In this document: positions 36,120 through 46,686 of the stretch, one piece after another
How the letters are laid out: every line of letters starts with the position of its first letter
Position numbering within the stretch: position 1 is the stretch's first letter
Assembly (NCBI GenBank): GCA_010094045.1
Contig: ML986579.1
Span: 313,015 to 377,014 of the forward strand
Source of the DNA: Lojkania enalia
Taxonomy: Eukaryota; Ascomycota; Dothideomycetes; Pleosporales
Length of the DNA stretch: 64,000 nucleotides
Direction: 5' to 3'
Made by a program: the position numbers and the translations under genes
The notes under the pieces: generated by a model
The model's database searches: none
The model's input: only the letters and a program-made list of their open reading frames with translations
Told to the model about the DNA's origin: nothing

Positions 36120-36811
36120 GAAGTGGGAGGTGTCTAGAGGGTCTTATTTCGCTACGCCACGCCCAGCATACGTCAATTTCATAACCAATGGGGCGTTCTT
36201 ATGTCTCCGCAGGCGAGGTATCTTGAGGAAAATTCTCGGCATCGATGAGATGATACAATGGATGAGCACGCCGTCAATTCTCAATTTGCGAACATCGACA
36301 TGATAGCAGACGTGAAAATTTGTTAGAGTGTGGTGCCCCGAGTCCGATAAAGGTAGGAGACTGCAAGATATGACCCTGGAAAAGCGGATGACAGACGTTT
36401 GGCTGGAAGCATTCACCGATGAAGTGGCGGTTAACAATACTCAAGCTAGTTATACTAGCCTGAGGTGTCCAAGCATTTTTCCGCCATGAGATCTGGAGAG
36501 GAAAATTGAAGCCTGCGTTCGTCACAGCCGTGTAACTATTTTCGAAACAACGAATCAGAAACTGCGTAGAACATCACTGGGAATACTTGCTTATCTACCG
36601 TTCTCCGATATATTGAATGTTTATGTTGCTGTCATGGCCGTCCTTGATAACTCTTTCCAAAGCAGACTTCTACTTTGTGAGATCCGGATGAGGCAGTCAC
36701 CGTTTCCGCCATGATAGTCCCCGTGGAATGGAGATGATAGCTCTACATCGAAAGTAGCTTCCAGATTCAGGAGAGGTGCTTGGTCGATGTGGGATAGTTG
36801 AATAGCATGGG
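36120..36811 (-). pseudogene. Decayed gene fragments, unknown family
   Basis: Minus-strand segments read as protein but are cut by stops and frame changes. One open segment at about 36811-36621 includes NLEATFDVELSSPFHGDYHG and ends at TAA. A second at 36525-36274 includes NRHFIGECFQPNVCHPLFQG. A third, in other frames, continues to about 36120 with several stops. Surrounding DNA is AT-rich, as in decayed fungal sequence. No family was recognised, and no ordered splice model restores one frame. Confidence 0.3.
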
Positions 36812-38120
36812 CAACTCAATGGATTGGTACATGCTATATAGGTTCAAAAGTGTTATTAAGGATTTTGCGCGCCACTTATTCCATCAATTAAAATAGTAAA
36901 ATGTTGAGCAACACGAGTGAATCAAGACTCATCCATATGATCATGCCATTCCTCGCTGCAATACTAAATATACTGCTTAGAGTCATATAACTAGCATTGC
37001 TTGTATCTGCCAATATTGGTTCAGCTATGTTTCTACTTTCTCCCTCCCTATCTCTACCGAAAACAGCCTCTAATAATAGTTCTAGTAGCCTGCGCATATA
37101 ACTGGAGCCCGAGAACTTGATGAGTATATTTGATATATCTATCAAGGAAAGGGAAAAAAAAAAAAGGGGGAAGGATTTGCGTAAATCTTACCTCCTTGTT
37201 CACTACAGTTTCCCCGGCTAGTCTTTCACAGTACAAAATGTTCCTTACTTGGCTAATTGTTAATTAACCGTCAAAACCGTGGCAGAGAATCTATAAGGAG
37301 CAAAAGGGGCAACTGATTGCTCTGCTAGAATAATCAGTATATATCGTGACATGCTCTGCCCCCTGCTTGCACTATATTCCATAAATCAGGCAAGCTAAAC
37401 ATGACATCTTCCCACATATCCAGCTCCTCCCTTTTCCCCAAATTGCTCATCCCAAATACCTACAACACAAACATAAAGCATTACTACTACTAAACCCCCA
37501 ACCTCTAATTCACCTAAATGTCCACCCCTATCCAATCCCCATCAAAATCCCCACCAACCCACTTACTATCCACCTCCATCCCTCCCGCCACACCTGCCCA
37601 GCAAGTAAACCACCCGTAACCGTAAATATTGCTATAAAAGGGGATCAATCAACCACTTATCCAGACTAGCAGCTATGTATTGTGCTGAAATCCGTTTCGA
37701 ATAAGGTGTGCTATTGGCTGCAGAAAGTCGGAAAAACTAATTGCATGTAATAAATTTACGGCAACTAGAAAGGTCGATAGAAGATGGATATGCATAGATG
37801 AAAGCCCGCATAACGTGCACCATGCATGCTTCGAATTCGCATGACAACATCATCCATTCGACCCTTCATATAAGCGAGTGCGCTAGTTAGTCACAGTGCG
37901 TACAATAATCCTGCACAGACGATGGAAAAACGGAGCGCTTGATATTCGAATACAGTGCAATTCTGTACACACGACACATTGAACATCATCAAAAACAAAA
38001 CCAACTCAATCTTTATTAGTTCCTTTCCCCCCACACAAAAAAAAAATATTATCGGGTATCCATATCTAAGAACTATATAACACAATACTACCGAATGTAA
38101 AATAAATCAACTACGTAGTA
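36812..38120. other. AT-rich intergenic region
   Basis: 1.31 kb with very AT-rich stretches, a poly-A run near 37155-37164 and short open frames only. No gene supported. Confidence 0.5.
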
Positions 38121-41112
38121 TCAACCCCCATAATCCCCATTCCACACAAACGGACTCGACACGGGGCAAGACTTGCAGAGCTGATGCTGGCAGCTCATGC
38201 AATGGTGCGCGAGGTTATGGGCCCAGGGCCCGTCGCTACAGAGACACTTTTTGTGGAATTAGTTTTTTTTTCCTTGCAAATATCGCTATCAACGGTGGAG
38301 GAGGGCAAACCACTCACACAGTACCGGCTGATTTCCTTCATGATGCGTTTCTGGGGCGGTGGAGGGACGGGTGGATCGGCCGCCGCTGCCGGTCTCTTCC
38401 TCGGGTTGGAGTTTGAATCTGGGACGGAAGCAGTGTTAATAGATATTGAAGGCACGGGCTTTTGACTCGGCTCTCCCGGGCCTTCCGGCTGGTTTGATTG
38501 TGGACTTGTAGGTTCGTCATCCGGGCTATTCATATCCTCATCCTCGTCATCGAAGATGTTCTTGTCCATTTCCTTTTGCACTTCGCCTTTTGTCTTCTTG
38601 GCCTCGACGCACAACCAGTTTTCGATTTTCCGCTTTTCCTTGTTGAAGTGGTAGTCAATGTGATCGAACCGCTCGTCCCAGGCCGCATTCCGCTGTTTAT
38701 CAAGACGGACAATCCTGCCCTTTATGAGTGTCATTCTGATGCAGTTCTAATTTGTCTCACCTTTCGCAAAAGCCACACCAGAAAGCACCCTGGCCATTTT
38801 TCCCAATGCGGCGATTTCTGACTTCATGTGTCAACTGCTCTGTATCCATCATTTTATGGTCGGTTTGTAGGTGGTTCTTGAACATCTCTGCGCGGTAGAA
38901 TAATTCACCGCAAGGAGTCTTGGAGAAAGAAGACGTTAGGCAGCATCTGAAGGATTCAAGTTGGAAGTGTTGGCTGTTTTCGTGTCGCTTCCAGTCTGAT
39001 TTGGCCCCGAAGCGTTTATTGCATTTGGGGTAGGTGCAACCATACGGTCTGGTGTGGCGCTTCATATGTTTCCTATTCTTCTGTAAGCACTGTTGTTCGT
39101 TGGAAAACTAATGCTGGATCGTACCTCATGTCGCAGGATCGAGCGAGGGCGACATCACAGTGCTTACAAGTCTTCATGTTGTTTGAGAAAGGCTTTGGGC
39201 GATTACTGACCCCGATGGGCTTCGTTTGGGTCTGTTTCATCAGATTGGAAATCGCTTGGGATGCCTTCAGGGCCTCGGTCTTTGTCAAATTACCCATGTC
39301 ACTGCTGTCGGGGGTGCTGTGATCGGCTGAGGACTTTGTTTGCGTAGAGGGTCGGCGCGAGGAAGAGCCGTCCTTCCTACCCAACCTGGTCGCACTGTAT
39401 AATAGCCGTAGAACCACGCTTTCCAGGTCCACGGAGTCATTGCTACCAGATTTCTGGATATCTTGAACTATCATTTTGGAGAATTTGCGTAGCGCCTGCT
39501 TCTGCTGGTCCGCCTTGGTTTGGGGTGCGTTAGATAGTTGAGGGGGCAGTGGGGCTGGCTTCTGGGGGGAGGCTTGAGAAGACACGGCGAGCTCTGCTAG
39601 GGTGGCTAGCCGGAGGGAGTTACTTCGAGATGACGCCTCAGTATCTACAATTGCGTCTCGGCCTTGGGTCTTGGGTCTAGGAGTGGCATCGATCTTCCTG
39701 GAGCAGTGACCAGAACTACCGGGGTTTGTTTGATCAACGTCCATAGCGAATTCATAAGAAGAAGGGAGGTCAAAATTGGTCCAAGGGTTGGTGCTCTGGT
39801 CAGGGGTTAAGCTTATTCCGGAGATGGGATCATCGGAATCATTACTTGGAAACTGTTTCTCTGTACCTATTCCGGCCAGAGTGGTATCCATCGGAGCAAC
39901 CGCCAGCGGCTCAGCGGTCGGTGTCGGTTCTGGGGCGCGGTATACTGACCTACAACATGTCAGATGGGACTCCAGAACTTCACATGACCAAGTTCGTACC
40001 GTTGAATAAGATTCTGCTCGTCCTCATTCGAGTGCATTCGACTAATATGTTGCTTAAAATTGTCCAGACGGGGCCAGATCTTTTCTTTATTCCTACATGT
40101 CTCAGAGGCACACTGATACGAGTTCTGAAATACCCCGATGCTATGCACACTCTTCTTGTGTCTATTGAGATCATTGACAGTAGTGAAGCCTTTACCGCCT
40201 CTACGGCAATTAGCAACATCGCATTTGAAAGGCTTGCGGTGCTTGAGCATATGCTTTCTATGGATCTCCTATTAGCAGATACGCGGATCATACTACATTT
40301 GGCAACGCACTTGTGATCCGAATTGCACTTGGAAACTTCATTGCACTCTGGACACTTGATATCCTTGCCTTGGCCACCACTACGGCTACTATATTGTGAT
40401 GTCTGGTCAACACTACCCATACGGAATGGATCCGTCCGGTCGCTAGACGTAGAATTGACGGTAATGTTGCTGATTCGGATGGGTACCTCGGGGGCAAAAT
40501 TTTGGTCACAGTGGTCTAGCTCATTGCTGATGATGGAATGGGTCGCTTGGGTGGTGTAGTAGCCAGAATCAGACTTGTGTCCTATACTGCCTATATCGGA
40601 TGCCGGGGTTTCACGGTACGTTCCATAGTCCATATTTGGCTGCGAGAAAGAATTGCGGTCAAAGGGTAGACTGTTCCTCATACGTTCTGAACTCCAAGGG
40701 GCATCTTCACCATAGAAACGAGCAATGGGATTGGCATCTAGGGCAGGCCGGTGCCGAGGTAAAGAGGGCACTGCGAGAAGGACATTATTGGAGAGGGATG
40801 GATCAATCCGGTGGTCACTAGGGGGAACATTGGACTGGCTGGCAAAGCTGGTGATATTTCCTGGCCTGGTACCGCTTGCGCTTCCCCGGGGTCGGAAGCT
40901 TTGTGCGGGTCTCGAGCCATTACTGCCTGGTCTGGAGCCCTGAGTAGTCCATTGCGGGAATGATATATCGCCGACGGATTGCGACGGCTGAGCACCGTAG
41001 AGCTGGCGATCTCACTGTCAGCACCTATTTTATAGATAGAACGGGGAAGACGTACACCAAAATTGAATTGCGACGGAAAGTTATTGTTATCGTTGTTGTT
41101 TGGGTGCGACAT
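38121..41112 (-). CDS. Fungal C2H2 zinc-finger protein A, seven exons
   Basis: Exons 41112-41056, 41002-40311, 40257-40000, 39949-39125, 39072-38761, 38714-38318 and 38246-38121 join in phase (888 residues); introns are 46-71 nt. The fingers are split by introns: CPEC...KKHMLKHRKPFKC, CDVANC...NRHKKSVH, CASETC...KQHISRMH, then CKHC...KHMKRHTRPYGC, CTYPKC...WKRHENSQH and further C/H pairs to FWCGFCER. After that comes the module AWDERFDHIDYH, an acidic patch (DDEDEDMN), and a final cysteine exon CLCSDGPW...CMSC...CKSC. Fingers of this kind bind DNA or proteins; a nuclear regulator is likely. An upstream in-frame ATG at 41241 would add 43 residues. Confidence 0.8.
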
Positions 41113-42795
41113 GTCTGGTTCTGGGCAGGAGGTCAGCCGTGCCGCCTCAGGCAAGTCGCCCGTTCCAGCCCCGTGGTAGTTGTCCACACTGAGCACGGAA
41201 GGATCTAAACAGCTAAACGGAAAACGAAAACGCTGAAACAAGACTAATGGAGTCGCTGTATAGGCGCGATGAAGCAGCAGCAGCAGCAGCAGCGGCGGCG
41301 GCGGCGAGAAGCAGTGTGTCCAGGAATCTCAGCCTGTAGCCTCGTGCCTGACGGTTTGCCTCAACGAGGTGAGATAGGTTCACAGAACGTCGAGTGCGCA
41401 GGGTGGTTGCATTAGTAGTACTCTTGCGCGGCTCACCGCCCCAGGGCTGACGACGGTAAGACGTCTAGTCTCTTATTTGAGCACTGAGCGACCGGTGGAG
41501 TGCGGGAGGGACGTTTCTGTCCCACACAACGAGCGCCGGTGTAGGATATGGCAGAGGGACCACGGTTAGACTGCGGATAGGACTCGCAAATCAATTGGCG
41601 GGCCTTGTCGAGCACATGAGGTCGGCCCGCGAAGAGTGAAGCTCCCTGGTTGGCGGCGCCGGATATTCAGCACATTGCTTGCGCAGCGGGCGGCCTCCGC
41701 GAGCGATATGCGATATTGCGAGAAGGCAAAGGTTGCCTTCTTGCTGCCTTGAGGGTTGGCATCTGCCAAGCAGCCTGCTGCCGCCACGCCCCCAGTGAGC
41801 AGCTGCACGTAGCTGCACGCAGCAACACGCAGCACACGAGCGGGGCGACAAGACGGCATGGTGGCTGTGTCCATGTCCTCCCTGGACGGTGTTGTAGGCC
41901 AAAGAAGCCGAGTGGGACTCTAGAGCGTCGGGCGGAGACTCCAGGCTGCACGCACAGCAATGGGCTCACCAAAGTACTTACTTGATACCACTAGACAGCA
42001 GCGCCATGGCCCTGGACGGATGCATACACAAAGAATGTAGTCAATATCGCGCGCATATTGCAGACGGGCGCATCTCTCAACGGCGGTCCACGCGGTGCGA
42101 CGGCAGCAATATCGCATCACTCGGGTCCTGCCCGCTCGAGGTCGCTTTGGGAGAGACCCGATATCAGTCCGACGGACCAATCCCATCGAGAGGCCCGCTC
42201 CCTCCATCACATCAACATATGTGGACACCACTTGCGCACTTGCGTCGCGATACCACTCCGGAGTGCGGGCTGCGTCCCGCGTCCTGCGCCAATACCCCGC
42301 CCCCGCGAATGGCAGCTCGCGAGGCCGTTTCAATCTCAGTAGGTAATTATGCCTCCGCTAGAGAGGCGCGGCGGGCGGGCTACGCGGAGCAACCATCATC
42401 TTGCGCGGAGGAAGGTGGATAAAGTGCACCGGATGCCATTCTGGAAATACAGCTCCCCAAACTCTCGGAAATGCTGCCAACCAAGAGAAAAACAACATGG
42501 CTAAACGAAAGAGAAGAACGCCAGAGATGCGTCCGAGACCGTCATTAAGTCGTACCTTTGTGGCCCACCCCACCCTAGACCAGAACGTAGCCCAGCCATG
42601 CCCACAGACCCATCTACACGTTTAGACTCCGTTGCGCGACTGGGATATCAAGTAGAGAAGAGAAAGAAGCAACCCAATCATGTTCACCATCAACGTACAA
42701 CCCAAAAACGAGAGTCTGCCTTCCTGCGCCATTCCATCCCATCCGATCCCACTCCTGCCCTTCTCCCTGACATGATTATCAACCGACATCCTCTC
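41113..42795. other. Intergenic region with trinucleotide repeat
   Basis: 1.68 kb between two minus-strand zinc-finger genes. GC-rich, with many overlapping chance frames. It holds the promoter and leader of gene A, including a (CAG)6(CGG)4 repeat, and the 3' flank of gene B. Confidence 0.5.
41275..41304. repeat. (CAG)6(CGG)4 compound repeat
   Basis: A compound trinucleotide repeat about 165 bp upstream of the zinc-finger gene A start, probably in its 5' leader. Confidence 0.9.
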
Positions 42796-45700
42796 TCATT
42801 GCCCCCGATATTGATAATTGTGCGGATGCGTTGTCATGTACATAGACATGTCTTGGAACGCTGATGACTGAAACCCGTCGAACCCTATATCACCCATGCC
42901 CCCACCTACCGGCAGGTTCTGCGGTTCTTGTGTGAAGTAATTTGAGCCGAGCGTGTCTGTGGAGAAGGATGTCGTGTCGACAGGTGATGAAGTTAAAATC
43001 GGCTGTTGCTGTTGTCCAATGGCCGAGACGGGCGTCATTGGCAACTGGTTCGCCCCACCTTGCATGTTGCCGTTGTTGTAGGCCTGGTTCGGAATATGGA
43101 GTGTATTTACATAGACACCCCGTGCTTTTGCGGGATCTAACATCCCCGGATATGTCCGGCCGTTGTAGCCCTGCCCGTTCTCTACGCCGAAGTTTGCAAA
43201 ATTGGCCGTTTGGGCCGGTTGCGGACTCTTGTACATGATTTGCGGAGGGGGATATGTATGCATGACATTCGACGCTATAGAGCCGTTGTCCTGGGTATAC
43301 TGACCGAAAGATGGGTCAACATTTGCAATAGATTTACCATTTGGGTTGTATCGTGACGGATTCTCGATGGGCGACTTGCTAGGTGTCCCGGAAATCTTGC
43401 GCAATTCAGGCATCTCAAGAACGGGACTGATTATGGTATCAACGCTGATCTGCTTCTGCTCCACTAATGGTAAGATGGGCATGCTAATTTGCTCCATGTG
43501 CTTCGCTAGATGCACTGTGAGCTTCTTCCAGCTGTTGCAAATGTTTCCACAGAAGCGACAGGGTTCATCTTTGGGTTGCTTCGTGGTATCGCGTCGGCAT
43601 CTTTCGACAAGACTCCAAATGTCGTCCATATTATCTTTACCGTGTGTGCCAGAAAGCCCTTGCTGCCATGCGTTACCGTCACCATTTGCCTCCTTGTTCC
43701 CTCCTCGGCCAGTACGAGTACGCGGCTCCGCAATTTTGTGTTCGCGTACAAGGTGTTGTACAAAGTTATCCTTTCGATAGCAGGTATGATTGCAATCAGC
43801 AATTTGACAAGTCCAGTTTTCCAATTGGCGGTGTCTCTCATTCTCGTGTCTAACCCAATCGGCCTTCCGCTTGAAGGACTTAGGTTCACCGCAGTTTGGA
43901 AAGGTGCACGTAAATGGTTGAACGTCTTCGTGGACATGCTTCGTCCAGTCAGAAGGTTTATAGAACTTCTTGACCTTGAAGCACAATGGACATTCGAACT
44001 CGGCGGGGAGCCGCTTGACTGGAGGTAGAGGAACGCCGGACGGAAACTGTGCTGATACAACCGTGCCCTCTGGGGGAGGTTCCCCGTCATCGTCTGATGA
44101 GCCGGGCGCCGTGATTTGGAACCCGATGAACGGGGTGTCAGAGTCTTTGTTTCCTGACCTGGGGGGAAGCTGCTTCGATTCGCCCCCTAGATCGGGGCAG
44201 AATTGTCCAGACGAGCAGTTTCGATTCTTGACGGCATTTAGGTGCTTAACTCTAAACTCGAGCAGCCGTTTGTACCTCCTGGTTTGCTCCTGCGTGATTC
44301 TTTCAACCATATAGTCCTGCAACCGAGGGTTAAGTTGGCGAGCATGCGTCTTGAACCCTTCAGTGGTAGGAATAATAGGGTCGGAGCGGACCTTGAGGTC
44401 CATTGTCACTGCTTCTTGGGCATCTTCGTCGTCATCATCTACACCTGGACTCGGGAGCGGAGACGGCTTTGTGGCTTCAGTTTCTGCTAGTGGCGATGCT
44501 AGCGTGAGCATAGGTGGGCCTCCATGTTGGGTCATAAGTTCTTTGAGTCCGGGTGATTTGGTTAAATCACTCCTACTTCTCGTCCGTCTAATTGCGTTCT
44601 TGGCACCCTGATACCATGTGCCAGATGTTGCTGAAAGATTTGCAGAACTAGGCGGACCAACATCTCTCCCAAGGCTTGCAAAACTGGTGTCTAACCTAGG
44701 TGATTTAGGACGCCCCCAGCTTCCCATACGTTTAGGTTTTTCAACAACGGGCTCCTTTGCCTTTTCAACTGAACCATCAGCAGCAGGCTGAACAGGAATG
44801 CTTGTTTTGCGTTTCAACACATTTGCAGGAGTACGCTTGGGCAGTAGACTCTCTATAAAACTAGGTCGCCGCTGCCTTTCTTTGTGCTTCTTGGGATCAG
44901 GTTGCTCAAGAGCTTTTATGATACCAGGAGTATTTCTAATACTCCCAAGGTCAGACTCACTCAAACGACGTGATCCCCGCGACCCCACTGTAGCCGCTAG
45001 CGAAGCTGATTCAACATCTCTTGCCCTTATGCGAAAACGCATAATTGCAGCATTTGAGGTTGGAGGCTGATAACGAGCCGAGGATGTAGTCGTTTCAATT
45101 GGCGCATCATTCCAGGGCCGTATCGCAACAGCAGTCGAAGAGGTACCTTCTACTGCAGGAGGAAAATCTGATACATCATTGTGACCTGCGCTGATATCAA
45201 TTTCAGCTGGTGGCGATTCTGGCTCAGCATCGTCATCGTCGTCATCATAGTCATCGAATTCACTTCGCTCGTCTATGTAGACTCCAGGTCCCGGAATACC
45301 TGAGTCGTCGGGCCGGAGGAAGTCCGTGTGCACGCCTAGACCGTATCGGTGCGCATCGTTGGTGCTTTTAGCTCTGGGTCTGGAGTTGAATGGCCGAAGC
45401 AGATTCATGGGCGGACCAACGTCTCCTGCTTCGCTACCAACTTCACTCTTTGACAGCCACTCGCGGACTTCAATCTTCTTCTCCTCTTGATGCCGTTGTT
45501 CGGTAATATCGTGGATGCTAGGGGTCCACGCATCCTTCATGTCTTGCCGATCGTCAGGGCTCAAGCCGGTTTGACCAGACGCGGCACTCGGAAGCCAAGA
45601 TCCATCTTCGTCGCGCTCTGTACTACGCGTGACGGGCTGTATCCTCATTTGTTCTTGTTGAACGTCCTCATCATCGGATGAGTCATCATTTGGGTAAGGG

Positions 45701-46686
45701 GATAGATGATTCTTAGAGTGGCTACCATGGCTACGCTTACTGACCGGCCTACTAATGTCGGAGTGAGAAGGGGAGTCCCCTCCGCTAGTATCCTGGATGT
45801 AAACAATGGGACTCGCGAGGTGCGCCCGGGCCTGTGGATTTGCAACCCCCATTCCACTAGGACTATTGGTGAGCGCAGGGCTGAGTTGCTGCTTACTTGG
45901 AGTAGACTGCACAGTATTTGGTATAGGTGCTGGCGGTGTCGACGATTGTTGGTATTCAGTGCCCATATGGGACATCCCGGACATGTTGGCGGTTCTTTGA
46001 AAGTCTTCTGGCATCAGAGGGCTGGAGTTGTTTGTTGGACAGGGTGACATCAACTGTGAGCCTGGGGCAGCTGCGTTGGGGAAAGGGACTTGTGACTGGG
46101 CATCGAACGTTCGTAGACCTTCATTGTTCATCGGAAGGCTCATATTCATCTGGGTAGAGTATTGATCGAAAGTATGGACACTACTATTGTCGGCAAAGGT
46201 GAGGCTGGAGAAGGGTTCCTCAAGAAACTGCGTTGGAAACGGCGTCGTGTAATTACTGAGGTCTTGATAATTTGGATCGCTCGTGTATCCAGTCTCCGGG
46301 CTGAAGTTGTCCACCGAATGGGAAGGTGAAATGCTCTGGCCGTTACGGCTGTGCGTAGCGGGAGAGAGGCTAGTGTAATTATTTTGCGTTTGCATATAAA
46401 CATTGGCAGGGGGGTATGATTGATTGAGTTGTAATGAAGAATCGAAGGATGAGCCGGTATTTGGGGTGAAGACGGATTCTTGAGCGGTCGTACCCGAAGG
46501 GGCGAGAGGGGTCATAGAAGGGTAGTCTATCATGCCCGGCTCTGCAGAAAAGGTGAATCCACCTTGAAGGAGAAAGGGGGCCTGGGAGGTAGCGGGAAAA
46601 AAGCCTTTGGTCGCCTCGTCCTCCGGTCGGCGCTGCTGGCGATGCTGGCCATTGAAAGCCTGAGGCCCGGCTTCGACGGCAGGCAT
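42796..46686 (-). CDS. Fungal C2H2 zinc-finger protein B, large single exon
   Basis: 1296 residues in one exon; the open frame extends further 5' but only from a TTG, so the ATG at 46686 is taken. The N-terminal two thirds are low-complexity (Ser, Pro, Gln, Asn) with an acidic run (DDYDDDDDDAEP). The zinc region lies at about 893-1060: FECPLC...DWTKHVHEDVQPF, CTFPNC...DWVRHENERH, CQIADC...NFVQHLVREH, and a separated CRFCGNICNSWKKL...H...H. The spacing and the DW-x2-H form are shared with genes A and C. A Gln/Pro-rich C-terminus follows. The arrangement suggests a transcription regulator with long activation-type tails. Confidence 0.85.
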   Translation of the reverse strand: MPAVEAGPQAFNGQHRQQRRPEDEATKGFFPATSQAPFLLQGGFTFSAEPGMIDYPSMTPLAPSGTTAQESVFTPNTGSSFDSSLQLNQSYPPANVYMQTQNNYTSLSPATHSRNGQSISPSHSVDNFSPETGYTSDPNYQDLSNYTTPFPTQFLEEPFSSLTFADNSSVHTFDQYSTQMNMSLPMNNEGLRTFDAQSQVPFPNAAAPGSQLMSPCPTNNSSPLMPEDFQRTANMSGMSHMGTEYQQSSTPPAPIPNTVQSTPSKQQLSPALTNSPSGMGVANPQARAHLASPIVYIQDTSGGDSPSHSDISRPVSKRSHGSHSKNHLSPYPNDDSSDDEDVQQEQMRIQPVTRSTERDEDGSWLPSAASGQTGLSPDDRQDMKDAWTPSIHDITEQRHQEEKKIEVREWLSKSEVGSEAGDVGPPMNLLRPFNSRPRAKSTNDAHRYGLGVHTDFLRPDDSGIPGPGVYIDERSEFDDYDDDDDDAEPESPPAEIDISAGHNDVSDFPPAVEGTSSTAVAIRPWNDAPIETTTSSARYQPPTSNAAIMRFRIRARDVESASLAATVGSRGSRRLSESDLGSIRNTPGIIKALEQPDPKKHKERQRRPSFIESLLPKRTPANVLKRKTSIPVQPAADGSVEKAKEPVVEKPKRMGSWGRPKSPRLDTSFASLGRDVGPPSSANLSATSGTWYQGAKNAIRRTRSRSDLTKSPGLKELMTQHGGPPMLTLASPLAETEATKPSPLPSPGVDDDDEDAQEAVTMDLKVRSDPIIPTTEGFKTHARQLNPRLQDYMVERITQEQTRRYKRLLEFRVKHLNAVKNRNCSSGQFCPDLGGESKQLPPRSGNKDSDTPFIGFQITAPGSSDDDGEPPPEGTVVSAQFPSGVPLPPVKRLPAEFECPLCFKVKKFYKPSDWTKHVHEDVQPFTCTFPNCGEPKSFKRKADWVRHENERHRQLENWTCQIADCNHTCYRKDNFVQHLVREHKIAEPRTRTGRGGNKEANGDGNAWQQGLSGTHGKDNMDDIWSLVERCRRDTTKQPKDEPCRFCGNICNSWKKLTVHLAKHMEQISMPILPLVEQKQISVDTIISPVLEMPELRKISGTPSKSPIENPSRYNPNGKSIANVDPSFGQYTQDNGSIASNVMHTYPPPQIMYKSPQPAQTANFANFGVENGQGYNGRTYPGMLDPAKARGVYVNTLHIPNQAYNNGNMQGGANQLPMTPVSAIGQQQQPILTSSPVDTTSFSTDTLGSNYFTQEPQNLPVGGGMGDIGFDGFQSSAFQDMSMYMTTHPHNYQYRGQ

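Noticed and set aside
43506..44090. Minus-strand frame of 194 codons and plus-strand frame of 172 codons
   Set aside because: Both are shadows of the zinc-finger gene B exon in other frames.
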